NCBI RefSeq assembly: GCF_900142845.1
Contig: NZ_FSRU01000001.1
Location: forward strand, 1,612,001-1,676,000
Length of the DNA: 64,000 nt
Source of the DNA: Paraburkholderia phenazinium
GTDB taxonomy: Bacteria > Pseudomonadota > Gammaproteobacteria > Burkholderiales > Burkholderiaceae
Direction: 5' to 3'
Under the pieces are notes generated by a model. That model was given only the letters and a program-made list of their open reading frames with translations, was not told the origin of the DNA and did no database searches. Both the position numbers and the translations under genes were made by a program. Shown here in pieces: positions 28,025 to 36,386 of this stretch (position 1 is its first letter; each line of letters opens with the position of its first letter).

Positions 28025-29045
28025 CGAACACTTTTCTTTACAGGTCGCGCCTTACGGTATCGGCCAACCCTATCGCGTTACCGAGGATTTCGGTTTGCGC
28101 TTTGTGGTGTCGGGTGACGCCCAAGGGCGGCTTCAACAATTCAATTTGACCTTTTCGAGAAAGAGCGAACAAGTACCGATCATCGGCGACTGGGTACTTG
28201 GCATCTTGAACGCAACGGGTGAAGTGGAATTTATCGACATCCTTCAACGCGCCAATTGTTTCCAGCGCAGTACCGACGATGGCCGCGTGCAAGCTTTGGC
28301 GGCCAACATAGACAAACTGTTTATCGTTACCTCCTGTACCGAAGAATTTAATTTGTCGCGGCTCGAACGCTATCTGCTGCTAGCACGCGCTAACCGCATC
28401 GCGCCCACCGTGGTTCTCAACAAGGCGGATCTAGTTGACGACAAAAGTGCTTATCTTGAGCAGCTTGCCGAACTCGGATCGGATATTCCGGTGTGTATGC
28501 TGAGCACCGTCAACGAACCTAGCGTCACGCGACTCAAAGACTTGATTGCAAAGGATGAAACCTGCGTGTTCGTCGGCTCATCGGGGGTTGGAAAGAGTTC
28601 GATTGTGAACGCGTTAACCGGTTCGCATCAGCAGCTAACGCTGGGCGTCAGCACAAAGGGGGCACGTGGCTCGCACACCACTACCAGCCGATCGTTATTT
28701 GTACTGCCAGAGCGTGGCGTCATTATCGATACGCCCGGCATTCGTAGTGTCGGCGTAACAGCCAGTGCCGACAGTTTAAGCGACACCTTCGAAGATGTGA
28801 CACTACTGATGAGTCAGTGCGCATTTCGAAATTGCGGGCATAACGGGGAGCGTGGATGCGCGATTGCACAAGCACTTGACGATGGACGCCTGACGCTCAG
28901 ACGGCTAAATTCGTTTAGAAAATTGGAGCGAGAAGCCAAATTCTTTGACGACAAGAATACTGCGCTACGGCAGCAGCGCAACGAAGCAAAGCAGCGGGCC
29001 GCGCGGCGCGGAAGCCGCGAAAGGTTTGAGCGGGAGCCAAGATGA
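27981..29045 (+). CDS. rsgA: RsgA-type circularly permuted GTPase (ribosome maturation)
   Basis: 354 residues. An OB-like N-terminal domain (about 35-90) precedes a permuted GTPase: G4 NKAD (147-150) comes before G1 GSSGVGKSS (199-207), then threonine switch HTTTSR and G3 DTPG (250-253). A zinc knuckle follows (C280, C285, H287, C293). RsgA releases late factors from the 30S subunit. This copy lies in an accessory region, has lower GC and a basic tail, and is probably a second paralog rather than the housekeeping gene. That is an inference, since the rest of the genome is not visible. Confidence 0.9.
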   Translation: MTNLESDCLKKLGFNEHFSLQVAPYGIGQPYRVTEDFGLRFVVSGDAQGRLQQFNLTFSRKSEQVPIIGDWVLGILNATGEVEFIDILQRANCFQRSTDDGRVQALAANIDKLFIVTSCTEEFNLSRLERYLLLARANRIAPTVVLNKADLVDDKSAYLEQLAELGSDIPVCMLSTVNEPSVTRLKDLIAKDETCVFVGSSGVGKSSIVNALTGSHQQLTLGVSTKGARGSHTTTSRSLFVLPERGVIIDTPGIRSVGVTASADSLSDTFEDVTLLMSQCAFRNCGHNGERGCAIAQALDDGRLTLRRLNSFRKLEREAKFFDDKNTALRQQRNEAKQRAARRGSRERFEREPR

Positions 29046-29171
29046 CAAACTAGGTTATCGAAGGTATGGATAGGGCACGCGGCTCGTCGGCTTGATTCGA
29101 TGGGCTGCATGGCTAGTGACTGATGTACGTTCAGTGCTCGGACGCTCAGGCGTCGGCTATGCACTCGGAAG

Positions 29172-29204
29172 CGGCCATTCATATTGTGTCTGGTCGAATG
29201 GCCG
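29172..29204. terminator. 9-bp perfect inverted repeat after rsgA
   Basis: CGGCCATTC (29172-29180) pairs with GAATGGCCG (29196-29204) across 15 bases, 127 bp after the rsgA stop. No T-run follows, so termination is only possible. Confidence 0.35.
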
Positions 29205-29214
29205 AGTTGGGTGG

Positions 29215-29297
29215 CAAGGGAAATTCGCGCCGAGGTTGGGTAGGTCTCTGACGCGCGGTAGACGAACTTCCGCGTTCGGCCAGGGGCGGACGGTCGG
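29215..29297 (+). repeat. Dispersed intergenic repeat, copy 6 (long form)
   Basis: Nearly identical to 8020-8085 (two mismatches in about 66 bases) and ends with the shared core TTCGGCCAGGGGCGGACGGT. Together the two long copies frame the segment holding the retron, glk and IS1182. Confidence 0.75.
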
Positions 29298-29518
29298 CAC
29301 GGGGGTAGATTGATCACAAGACAGGTCTACATCGCGAACAATTTGAGTACGTACGATAGCCGATGCGACACTCGTTCAGCGCCTACTCTGCGAGTAGAGT
29401 CAGGTCTTCCCAGACATCCTCGTAGTCGGCCACGACCACTTGAGCGCAATGCTCGAAAAATTCGTTCGCGGGATTTCGGTAGACTGGTTTCATACTACGC
29501 TTTGTACACGAGGTATCA

Positions 29519-29920
29519 ATGATGTTGCTCTCAATCACTTCCATCAATAGGCTGCGTAATCTCGGGTTGCAGTTGGCCGACGAACCGTTCTTTTCGCACG
29601 ATCACACAGCGTACCCTTCGGGTTACCTGGTTATGAAGCCCACCAGTGTCCAGGGGAACTCGCTTCCCAGCCTTCGTAAAGGCTACGAAGATGGTCATAC
29701 ACTCAATGACACGGACGCTCCAGTCCCAGTAATCTGGAATGCCTCTGGTCGTTGGCACGTGTCTGTTTGGGATTGGGCGCCTGGCCCTGGACCGGGCGAC
29801 TTCGTGAAGGAGTTCGTTGACGAGGCAACTGCGATTCACTTCATCATCCAATATTTTTTCGACGAGACCCCCGAATTTTCAGCGCGCCGCGCTCACGAGC
29901 GTCAACGTCGGTCGATATAG
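29519..29920 (+). CDS. Hypothetical protein
   Basis: 133 residues with no recognised domain. It is soluble and Trp/Pro-rich in the middle (WNASGRWHVSVWDWAPGPGPG). The start has only a weak upstream site (ACGAGGTATCA). Codon use resembles the surrounding accessory genes. Probably real by length and composition, but unsupported by homology. Confidence 0.45.
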   Translation: MMLLSITSINRLRNLGLQLADEPFFSHDHTAYPSGYLVMKPTSVQGNSLPSLRKGYEDGHTLNDTDAPVPVIWNASGRWHVSVWDWAPGPGPGDFVKEFVDEATAIHFIIQYFFDETPEFSARRAHERQRRSI

Positions 29921-30270
29921 AACTGGATTCAACGTGCGGTTTGGGCGCGATTCTGCACCACGATCCAGCAACTGTGCTATCGATGAACCCGCCGCGGTAA
30001 CTTATCGATGGGTGTGGTTCAGCAATTCGGCATACGAGGCGCTTACATCGCCTCTGACGATGGATACACATGAACGACCGCTGTCGGGCGAATCGAAGGT
30101 CGCTTCAGGGTCGAGTGCGGAAGTTCACCGTAGAGCAGCGGGGCGGCCAGTTACAGTCATTCGATCCGTGAACGTGAATCGTCGACAAACCACCCGGCGC
30201 GTGGCGGAGTGAATGCTATCGTCAAGGCACACGCCGATTGACGAGGCGGGTGTGAAGCGAAGGACAGTTG
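29921..30270. other. Gene-free stretch
   Basis: Overlapping short frames only, all Arg/Ser/Thr-rich and without ribosome sites. Nothing identified. Confidence 0.4.
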
Positions 30271-30705
30271 TCAAGACGGCTTGTAGACGTCCGGTCGCAA
30301 AACCTCCATGAAACGCCTTGCGTTCCCGAGTTCGGTGAAGCCGAACTGCGCATAGAGCGAATGCGCGTCCGATGTCAGCAGCAGGAGACGACGAAGACCC
30401 GAAAGATCCGGGTGTTGCGTCACTTCGTGCATCAGCCATTTCGACAAACCTTTGCCCCGGTGCGCCTCTAGAATGAACACATCGGCGACGAGTGCAAACG
30501 TTGCCCTGTCGGTGACGACGCGAGCCAAACCGACCTGCGCCGCCGCATCATAGACGCCGAAGCACAGCGAATTTGCAATCGACTTTTCGACGACCGCTCG
30601 AGGTATACCAGCGGCCCAATACGAATCTTCCGACAGAAACCTGAAAATCATTTCGTGGTCGAGACGCGTTGCATCAGTCGAAATTTCGTATCCAGCGATA
30701 GTCAT
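30271..30705 (-). CDS. GNAT-family N-acetyltransferase
   Basis: 144 residues from ATG 30705 (MTIAGYEISTDATRLDHEMI); the 84 additional upstream codons do not belong to the fold. Motif A is VADVFILEAHRGKGLSKWLM (about 75-94), and LLLLTSDAHSLYAQFGF is the usual C-terminal arm. It resembles small acetyltransferases annotated as YjdJ/ElaA-like. Substrate unknown. Confidence 0.85.
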   Translation of the reverse strand: MTIAGYEISTDATRLDHEMIFRFLSEDSYWAAGIPRAVVEKSIANSLCFGVYDAAAQVGLARVVTDRATFALVADVFILEAHRGKGLSKWLMHEVTQHPDLSGLRRLLLLTSDAHSLYAQFGFTELGNARRFMEVLRPDVYKPS

Positions 30706-30968
30706 AGTCACGGTGTCGTTCTCGTGCAGTTGGCGATGGGTGGCGAGTTTCGTCAGGTAAGTCAAGCCGCATCGATAGGTGCGCCATCGCCTGTTAGTGA
30801 CGCCTCCACCCTGAGTCAACCTGACTCCAGGCTCAATGGGTCTATCGAACATTCTGAAGGCGAACTCCTTCGCCGCTTCGAGCCACATCGCCCAGTTGCG
30901 CTCGAGAACCTGATAGCGCGCCGCGGCGAGCCGCGCGCTTGCAATTGGACGTACCACGCTATGGCGAC

Positions 30969-31637
30969 TTATGAAGACGTGGGCGTCTCCAGGTTCGCAC
31001 GTTGGATCGCGTCCTGCAGGTAATGACGCATAAGGCCATCCAGTTCGTCCATGACAGCTTTACGACTGGCTATGGAGGTATCGCCATTAACCGCGACGGC
31101 CGCCTTCATGATCTGCTGGATCACGGCGGCACGGACGGCGATCTCTGCCGGTGCCAGATGCGGGGCCACTTCAGCCAGCACGGATTCGATCTCTCTACGC
31201 AGACTTTCGCGGATGTTCATGGTGCGCGGCAGAGCGTAACTGTAGGTCTCGACCAGGACCGCAAACGCCGGATGGCTCGCGCGGAACTTCACGAACGTCC
31301 TCGTCAACCGGCTCGCAAGCAGCGATACGTCCAGAGACGGCGCAGCCTCGCGCAGCTTGTGGAACGTCTCTGCGAGTATGTCCAGATAGCTTTCGAGCAA
31401 CGCACCCGCGATCCGGTCCTTGGTGGGGAAAAATTGATACAGCGAGCCAATCGACGCGCCCGCGCGGGAGGCGATCGCCGTCATGGTTGCTGCGTCGTAT
31501 CCCTTGTCTGCGAATTCGGTACCTGCTGCCTCCAGCAGCGCTGCGACCCGTGCGTGACCGCGTGCGCGCTGTGGGGCTTTCGCTTGTCCGCTTTCGGCAC
31601 GCAATGTTGTGGTTGACTTTTGTGAGGGCATGCTCAT
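30969..31637 (-). CDS. TetR-family transcriptional regulator
   Basis: 222 residues. The start was set at 31637 (or 31631); the open frame runs on to 32012 but that part is antisense to the hydrolase gene. The helix-turn-helix is at about 28-75 (RVAALLEAAGTEFADKGYDA, then MTAIASRAGASIGSLYQFFP). The C-terminal ligand domain is complete. A palindrome between it and the divergent hydrolase gene is a likely operator for both. Confidence 0.9.
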   Translation of the reverse strand: MSMPSQKSTTTLRAESGQAKAPQRARGHARVAALLEAAGTEFADKGYDAATMTAIASRAGASIGSLYQFFPTKDRIAGALLESYLDILAETFHKLREAAPSLDVSLLASRLTRTFVKFRASHPAFAVLVETYSYALPRTMNIRESLRREIESVLAEVAPHLAPAEIAVRAAVIQQIMKAAVAVNGDTSIASRKAVMDELDGLMRHYLQDAIQRANLETPTSS

Positions 31638-31647
31638 AAAATAGAAA

Positions 31648-31665
31648 TGTGAGACGAGCCTCACA
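31648..31665. promoter_or_regulatory. Probable TetR operator in divergent promoter
   Basis: TGTGAG ACGAGC CTCACA, a 6-bp perfect palindrome with 6-base centre, lies midway between the TetR start (31637) and the hydrolase start (31705). Position and symmetry fit a TetR dimer site. Confidence 0.55.
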
Positions 31666-31704
31666 ATACACCTTTGGCTCACTAACTTCAACGGAAGGCA
31701 AAAG

Positions 31705-32286
31705 ATGTTGCAGAAACTTGACTCCAAGACTACGGCACTCGTTCTTATCGACCTCCAGCAGGGCATCCTTGGTTTTGGGAAGGCCCCTCGCAGCGCCGAG
31801 TCCGTGCTGACGGCCTCAGCGAAGCTCGCGAAGCGCTTTCGGGAACTCAGTGCGCCAGTCGTGCTGGTGCGCGTAGGCTGGAGCGACGATTTCGGCGACG
31901 CGCTGAAGCAACCCGTCGACCAACCCATGGCGCTTCCTGCCGGCGGACTTCCGTCGACGTGGTGGGACTTCCCCGAAGCGCTCGAAGCCGCCGAGCATGA
32001 TCTCAAGATCACGAAGCGGCAGTGGAACGCATTTCACGGCACGGAACTCGATCTGCAATTGCGCCGCCGCGGCATCAAGACCATTGTGCTCGGCGGAATT
32101 TCGACGAATATCGGTGTGGAGTCGACGGCACGTGCTGCCTATGAACTTGGCTACACACTCGTGCTCGCCGAGGATACGATGAGTTGCGCCACGGCTGAGC
32201 ATCATCACGCGTCGGTTAATTACATTTTTCCGAGACTCGGCCTCGTGCGTCAGTCCGAGGACGTGATCCAGGCACTCGCGGACTAA
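31705..32286 (+). CDS. Isochorismatase-family hydrolase
   Basis: 193 residues with the alpha/beta isochorismatase fold: Asp16 (VLIDLQQG), Lys104 (ITKRQWNAF) and VLGGISTNIGVESTARAAYE. The position of the catalytic Cys of nicotinamidase-type members is Gly137 (TNIGVES), as in subgroups that lack the nucleophile, so amidase chemistry is doubtful. GGAAGGCAAAAG precedes the ATG. It is paired with TetR, as is common for this family in detoxification modules. Confidence 0.88.
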   Translation: MLQKLDSKTTALVLIDLQQGILGFGKAPRSAESVLTASAKLAKRFRELSAPVVLVRVGWSDDFGDALKQPVDQPMALPAGGLPSTWWDFPEALEAAEHDLKITKRQWNAFHGTELDLQLRRRGIKTIVLGGISTNIGVESTARAAYELGYTLVLAEDTMSCATAEHHHASVNYIFPRLGLVRQSEDVIQALAD

Positions 32287-32463
32287 CAAGGGTCCACGAA
32301 GGGGCACGAGGGCCAGAATGCGCAGCCGCTGACAGGCCGGAAAGCGTGTCGGTCGGTACGCCGACCGATCGGATCGAGTCGACTCGCGGATTTGTACATC
32401 AACCTGTCCGCACACGCGAGAGGGCAGCAGCAGAGTACGAAGATTCAGTGCAGGAGTTCCGGG

Positions 32464-33585
32464 ATGTCGAAATCAAGTTCCGACGAACAATCAGTTGTCC
32501 GTATAACCGACGCTTCGCCGACGCAAAAAAGTCGTTACGGGGTTGTCGGATCGGCCGTGTCGCGTATCGAGGCTGCTATCGATAGCAAGGCGCTTGTTCG
32601 CACGTTGACGGCCCTTTTCCCGTTAGTCGTCCTCGCGCTGGTTTCCGGTCAGACAAAGTGGTTGCTCGTTTCGCTGGTGACGGTGTCGACCGCTATCGCA
32701 GTGGATCGCTCGCATCTCGCTCCGCTCGGGGTCATTTCCCACGGGATAGCCATCGGAGCGGGCTTCCTGGTATTGATGGCCTCGCTTGCGTATCCACCAC
32801 TGTTTGTCGTAGCCACCGCCTTAATGGCAATGGGGTCGATTTTGGTGACCGCACGGGGAAGCGAGTTGCGCTCACTCGGCAGCTATACGTTCATTCCGGT
32901 GCTTTATCTCGCCTGCGAGAGCGCCGAAGGAGTGAGGCAATCGGCACTCATTCATCGCGGGTTCGAGCTTCTTCCCTTCGTCTTGGCGGCTTTCTTGCCG
33001 GTTTTGCTGATTTCCTCGATCAATCATTACCGCGAACGCCGTCCAGAGGTTTCATATTTCGCGCACTATGCGAAATGGTCGAAGCGTTCTGAGCGTGGCG
33101 ATCGTGTTCCGTACGTCGAAGCGATGATCGCAATAGCACTCGCCGTAGGCCTCGCAGCAGCGCTTGTGGAGTGGAGGCATATCGAGCGCGGACAATGGAT
33201 AATCTGGTCTGCGGCGAGCGTGGTGACGGGCAGTGCGGCGAGCGCCCGAGTCAAGTTCCGGAATCGTATCGCGGGGGCCATTGTAGGCGTGCCGGCCGGT
33301 ATCTTCGTCGGGTTGTTGGTCCCCCACGACTATTTCGTGCGAGACCTGGTTATCCTCGCTGCGTTGCTGACACTCGTCTGCATTCGGCCCTACGTTATGG
33401 CATTCGGCACGCGTTGCGCCTGCGCCGCGATGGCATTCGTGGTTGCCGGGCAGTCGTGGACTTTCGCTAGCGAGCGTCTGATCAACGTAGCGGTCGGCAG
33501 TGCGACCGGTCTCTTGATTACGCTGGCTGTGCACGTTATCGCGAGGCGCATCGAATGCTCGCGCAAACCGGCCTCATTTCGATGA
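32464..33585 (+). CDS. FUSC-like integral membrane protein
   Basis: 373 residues from ATG 32464 (AGGAG nine bases upstream). There are about ten hydrophobic helices in two blocks (about 45-190 and 220-360) around a charged cytoplasmic loop (NHYRERRPEV). The pattern matches the membrane part of FUSC/aromatic-acid exporter proteins: RTLTALFPLVVLALVSGQTK, then RVKFRNRIAGAIVGVPAG repeats the fold. Probable efflux component; partner genes are absent nearby. Confidence 0.7.
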   Translation: MSKSSSDEQSVVRITDASPTQKSRYGVVGSAVSRIEAAIDSKALVRTLTALFPLVVLALVSGQTKWLLVSLVTVSTAIAVDRSHLAPLGVISHGIAIGAGFLVLMASLAYPPLFVVATALMAMGSILVTARGSELRSLGSYTFIPVLYLACESAEGVRQSALIHRGFELLPFVLAAFLPVLLISSINHYRERRPEVSYFAHYAKWSKRSERGDRVPYVEAMIAIALAVGLAAALVEWRHIERGQWIIWSAASVVTGSAASARVKFRNRIAGAIVGVPAGIFVGLLVPHDYFVRDLVILAALLTLVCIRPYVMAFGTRCACAAMAFVVAGQSWTFASERLINVAVGSATGLLITLAVHVIARRIECSRKPASFR

Positions 33586-33674
33586 TCGGCAAGATTCCGG
33601 TCGCGCCTGTTGACGGGGCCGATGCTACGTCGCGCGCCTCAAAGCGCCGAAACCTTCCGCGCTGCAAGCGGAGC

Positions 33675-34763
33675 CTATACGACTCGCCGCGTGGTTTGGC
33701 GTTCAGCAGTAGCGGGTAGATGAGCTTCACGGAGTTCCCGTTGGCGGATAACTACCATGCGTTTTACCCGCAATTTACCCACAAAACTGTCGGAAGCAGA
33801 GGGATTCCCGTGGAGGTTGCCGGACAGATCGTCATGCGCCGGATGCGCAACTGGAGCGAACGCGTAAAGCTTCAACCATTCGCTATAACCCTGCACGAGA
33901 AAGCCGCCTGAGCGCGCCACGTACTCCTGGCGCGACGCCTTATAGACACCCCGCAGCGCAAACCAGGGGACATGAGGCAAATCATGGTGTACTAAATGAT
34001 AGTTATTGTTCAAAAACAGCAGACGCCAGAACCACGCCGCTTCATTGAGCACCGTACGGTGTTCGACGGCGTCGGCCAAGCGATGCTCGTGAAACGAGCG
34101 GACCGAGCTGATCGACAGCGCACCGTAGCCGATGCCCAGCACATACAGCCACGCGGGTATCCCGCAGGCGGTATGCAGCCACCACGCAAGCGCGCTCACG
34201 GCGACGCCCTGAGCGATCCACAGCGGCACGTCGCGCCAGTCGCCGCGCGCGGCCTTGCGAACGGCGTCGATCGCGGTCGCGGCAATCGCGAAAGCCGGCC
34301 CAACCAGCAGCCGTCCCACGAAGGTATTGCGCAGCGTCAGCAGCGCATGCGAAACGGCGCCGGCGCCGTGCCATGTCTGACCCGAGACGAAGTAGCTTTC
34401 CGGATCGTGTTCGGGGCGGGTCAGGTTGGTATCGTCGTGATGCCGCAGATGCGACTCGCGATAGATGCCATACGGGAACCAGACGGCGAGCGGCGCGAAG
34501 CCGAGTAGCGCGTTGATCAACGGCGAGCGGGTGGGGTGGCCATGCAGCAATTCGTGCTGCAGGGACATATACCAGGCGCTCAACAATGCGAGCAGGCCGG
34601 TGGTGAGCGGCAGTCCAAGATTGCGCGCATGGGTCGCGACGCCGAACCAGCCCCCGTAGATCGTGACGATCAGTACCCATGTCGGCCACTCCGTGCGCCA
34701 GGTCCAGCTCGCGCTCAGGCGGGCCAGGGCTTTGCGTTGCGTGTCGTCGAGATAGATCGCCAT
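33675..34763 (-). CDS. Fatty acid desaturase
   Basis: 362 residues. Three His boxes of membrane di-iron desaturases are present: HELLHGH (70-76), HLRHH (105-109) and NYHLVHH (about 254-260), between pairs of membrane helices. It would introduce a double bond into a membrane acyl chain or modify a related lipid, drawing electrons from ferredoxin or cytochrome. The hydrophilic C-terminal tail (about 315-362) is unusual. Divergent from MarR at 34961. Confidence 0.9.
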   Translation of the reverse strand: MAIYLDDTQRKALARLSASWTWRTEWPTWVLIVTIYGGWFGVATHARNLGLPLTTGLLALLSAWYMSLQHELLHGHPTRSPLINALLGFAPLAVWFPYGIYRESHLRHHDDTNLTRPEHDPESYFVSGQTWHGAGAVSHALLTLRNTFVGRLLVGPAFAIAATAIDAVRKAARGDWRDVPLWIAQGVAVSALAWWLHTACGIPAWLYVLGIGYGALSISSVRSFHEHRLADAVEHRTVLNEAAWFWRLLFLNNNYHLVHHDLPHVPWFALRGVYKASRQEYVARSGGFLVQGYSEWLKLYAFAPVAHPAHDDLSGNLHGNPSASDSFVGKLRVKRMVVIRQRELREAHLPATAERQTTRRVV

Positions 34764-34932
34764 CGGCAGGACAGGTAGGGCCGGATAAGGGTGTCATAAG
34801 GCGTCAGCAGACGCGTTAAGGCTGATCCTACTGAGGGTCCTGTTCGCGACGAACCATTTTGTTGCGCAAAGCATCTGCGAAAAAGCGCTTAGGGCGTGCC
34901 GGCGCGCTATCCCGCCATGTCGTTAGCGGTTA

Positions 34933-34970
34933 ATATCAGAGCACGAACGTTAATCTTCGAATGCTGATAT
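34933..34970. promoter_or_regulatory. Inverted repeat in desaturase-MarR intergenic region
   Basis: ATATCAG (34933-34939) and CTGATAT (34964-34970) are exact complements 24 bases apart. The right arm overlaps the first possible MarR start codon, a plausible autoregulatory site. Confidence 0.35.
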
Positions 34971-35473
34971 CCATGCGCAAACCACCCACGACACCAGACC
35001 CGCAAGATGTGCCCCGTGTCGGCGAGGGCAAACGTGGCGAGGAAGGCCATATCGGCTATCTGCTGCGCCAGGCGGGCGCGGCAAACCGCTTGCGCATGGA
35101 GCGCGCGCTGGCCGGCCTCAACGTGACGCCGCCGCAATTCATGGTGCTGACCATGCTGGTGGCGTATCCGGGTCTCTCCAATGCGGACGTCGCCCGTCTC
35201 GCGATGCTCACGCCGCAGACGGTCAGCGTGATCGTCGCCAACCTCTTGCGTAGCGGCACCATCGCCCGGCGGCCGCATGCGGTGCATGGCCGCATCCAGC
35301 ATATCGACGTCACCGACGAGGGCAAGGCGCTCCTCAAGCAATGCCGCGCACGCGTGAAGACCATCGAGCAGCAGATGCTCGCGGGCTTCGACACGCAGGA
35401 GGAAAGCGTGATTCGCCGCTGGCTCGTGAGTCTAGCCGTCGAGGGCGGAGGCGGCGTGAGCGAGGCCGAATAG
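34961..35473 (+). CDS. MarR-family transcriptional regulator
   Basis: 170 residues, or 166 if translation starts at the ATG 34973. The winged helix spans about 55-125 (VTPPQFMVLTMLVAYPGLSN, then DVARLAMLTPQTVSVIVANL) and the wing GRIQHIDVTDEGK. Flanking helices for dimerisation are present. Likely controls itself and possibly the divergent desaturase. Confidence 0.9.
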   Translation: MLISMRKPPTTPDPQDVPRVGEGKRGEEGHIGYLLRQAGAANRLRMERALAGLNVTPPQFMVLTMLVAYPGLSNADVARLAMLTPQTVSVIVANLLRSGTIARRPHAVHGRIQHIDVTDEGKALLKQCRARVKTIEQQMLAGFDTQEESVIRRWLVSLAVEGGGGVSEAE

Positions 35474-35496
35474 GCGCGACGGGACGCTACCCGACG

Positions 35497-36267
35497 TTAC
35501 TGGGTGTCGGCCAGCTTGCAGGCATGATCGAGCAGGCCTTCTGCGGTGCCCGTGCCGTTGTCGACGTCGAGGCCGCTGTTGAGCACGAGCCAGCCGTCCT
35601 GATCGACGGAAGGACCGGCGCCGGTCACGAGGATGGTCTGCGTCGCCATGGCTTGCGGGTCCCGATGATCGTGCGCGACGATCCGGAATGGATCGTTGTC
35701 CTGCGTCAGGCTGGTGACGCGCATGATCCGGTAACGCACCCCGCCGAGCGTCTCCCAGCGCCATTGACCCGGTTGATCGTGGCGGTAGGCGGCGAGGGCG
35801 TCGATGACGTCCGTGCGCATGCAGTCCATATGAATATGCAGCTGCTGCTGCGAGCGGCGGAATTCAGAATTGATTTCGAGTCCGAACTGATTGGCGGCGA
35901 GCGGCGCCTTCAGCGTCGCCTCCACCACCTTGCGCGAGCTCCAGCCATCCGCCCAGTAGTCCGGCGCGTCGGCGTCGAGAATGCTCGGGCTTTCGATGCC
36001 GGTGACGCGCTCGGTCGGAATCAGCAGGTGCTGCGTGCGTCCGAAGATGTCTTTCAGAATCGCGTAGTGCCCGGCGAGATCCACGCTCGTGCATTGGCCT
36101 GGCCGGCCGCTGGCCTGTGCCTCGGGCACGCATTGTCCGCCGACGATTTTCCACAGCGCGTCGGGATCCGCGGCTGCGATTTCCGCGCAACTGCTGGTCA
36201 CGACGGCGACGGCGACAAGGGCGGTCACGCGAGTCATCATGCGACGCGCGCGGCGGTGAATGTGCAT
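35497..36267 (-). CDS. cdh: CDP-diacylglycerol pyrophosphatase
   Basis: 256 residues from ATG 36267 (AGGA eight bases upstream; two in-frame ATGs lie just before). An N-terminal hydrophobic segment (VTALVAVAVVTSSCAE) anchors it, possibly as a lipoprotein. The order DALWKIV, QCTS, GHYAILKDIFG, LLIPTERVTGIESP, FRRSQQQLHIHMDC is that of E. coli Cdh, with HIHMDC as the HIT-like catalytic histidine motif. It cleaves CDP-diacylglycerol to phosphatidate and CMP at the inner membrane. Confidence 0.88.
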   Translation of the reverse strand: MHIHRRARRMMTRVTALVAVAVVTSSCAEIAAADPDALWKIVGGQCVPEAQASGRPGQCTSVDLAGHYAILKDIFGRTQHLLIPTERVTGIESPSILDADAPDYWADGWSSRKVVEATLKAPLAANQFGLEINSEFRRSQQQLHIHMDCMRTDVIDALAAYRHDQPGQWRWETLGGVRYRIMRVTSLTQDNDPFRIVAHDHRDPQAMATQTILVTGAGPSVDQDGWLVLNSGLDVDNGTGTAEGLLDHACKLADTQ

Positions 36268-36386
36268 GTCAGTCATCCTATGCATTGCAGGCTATGCGGT
36301 GTGGTGTGCGATCAGCAAGCGCAGGGCGCGCAGTGAACGCCATGAGCGGCGGCCGGCCTCTGCCGGTAAAACCTTGTGGGTTTTCA

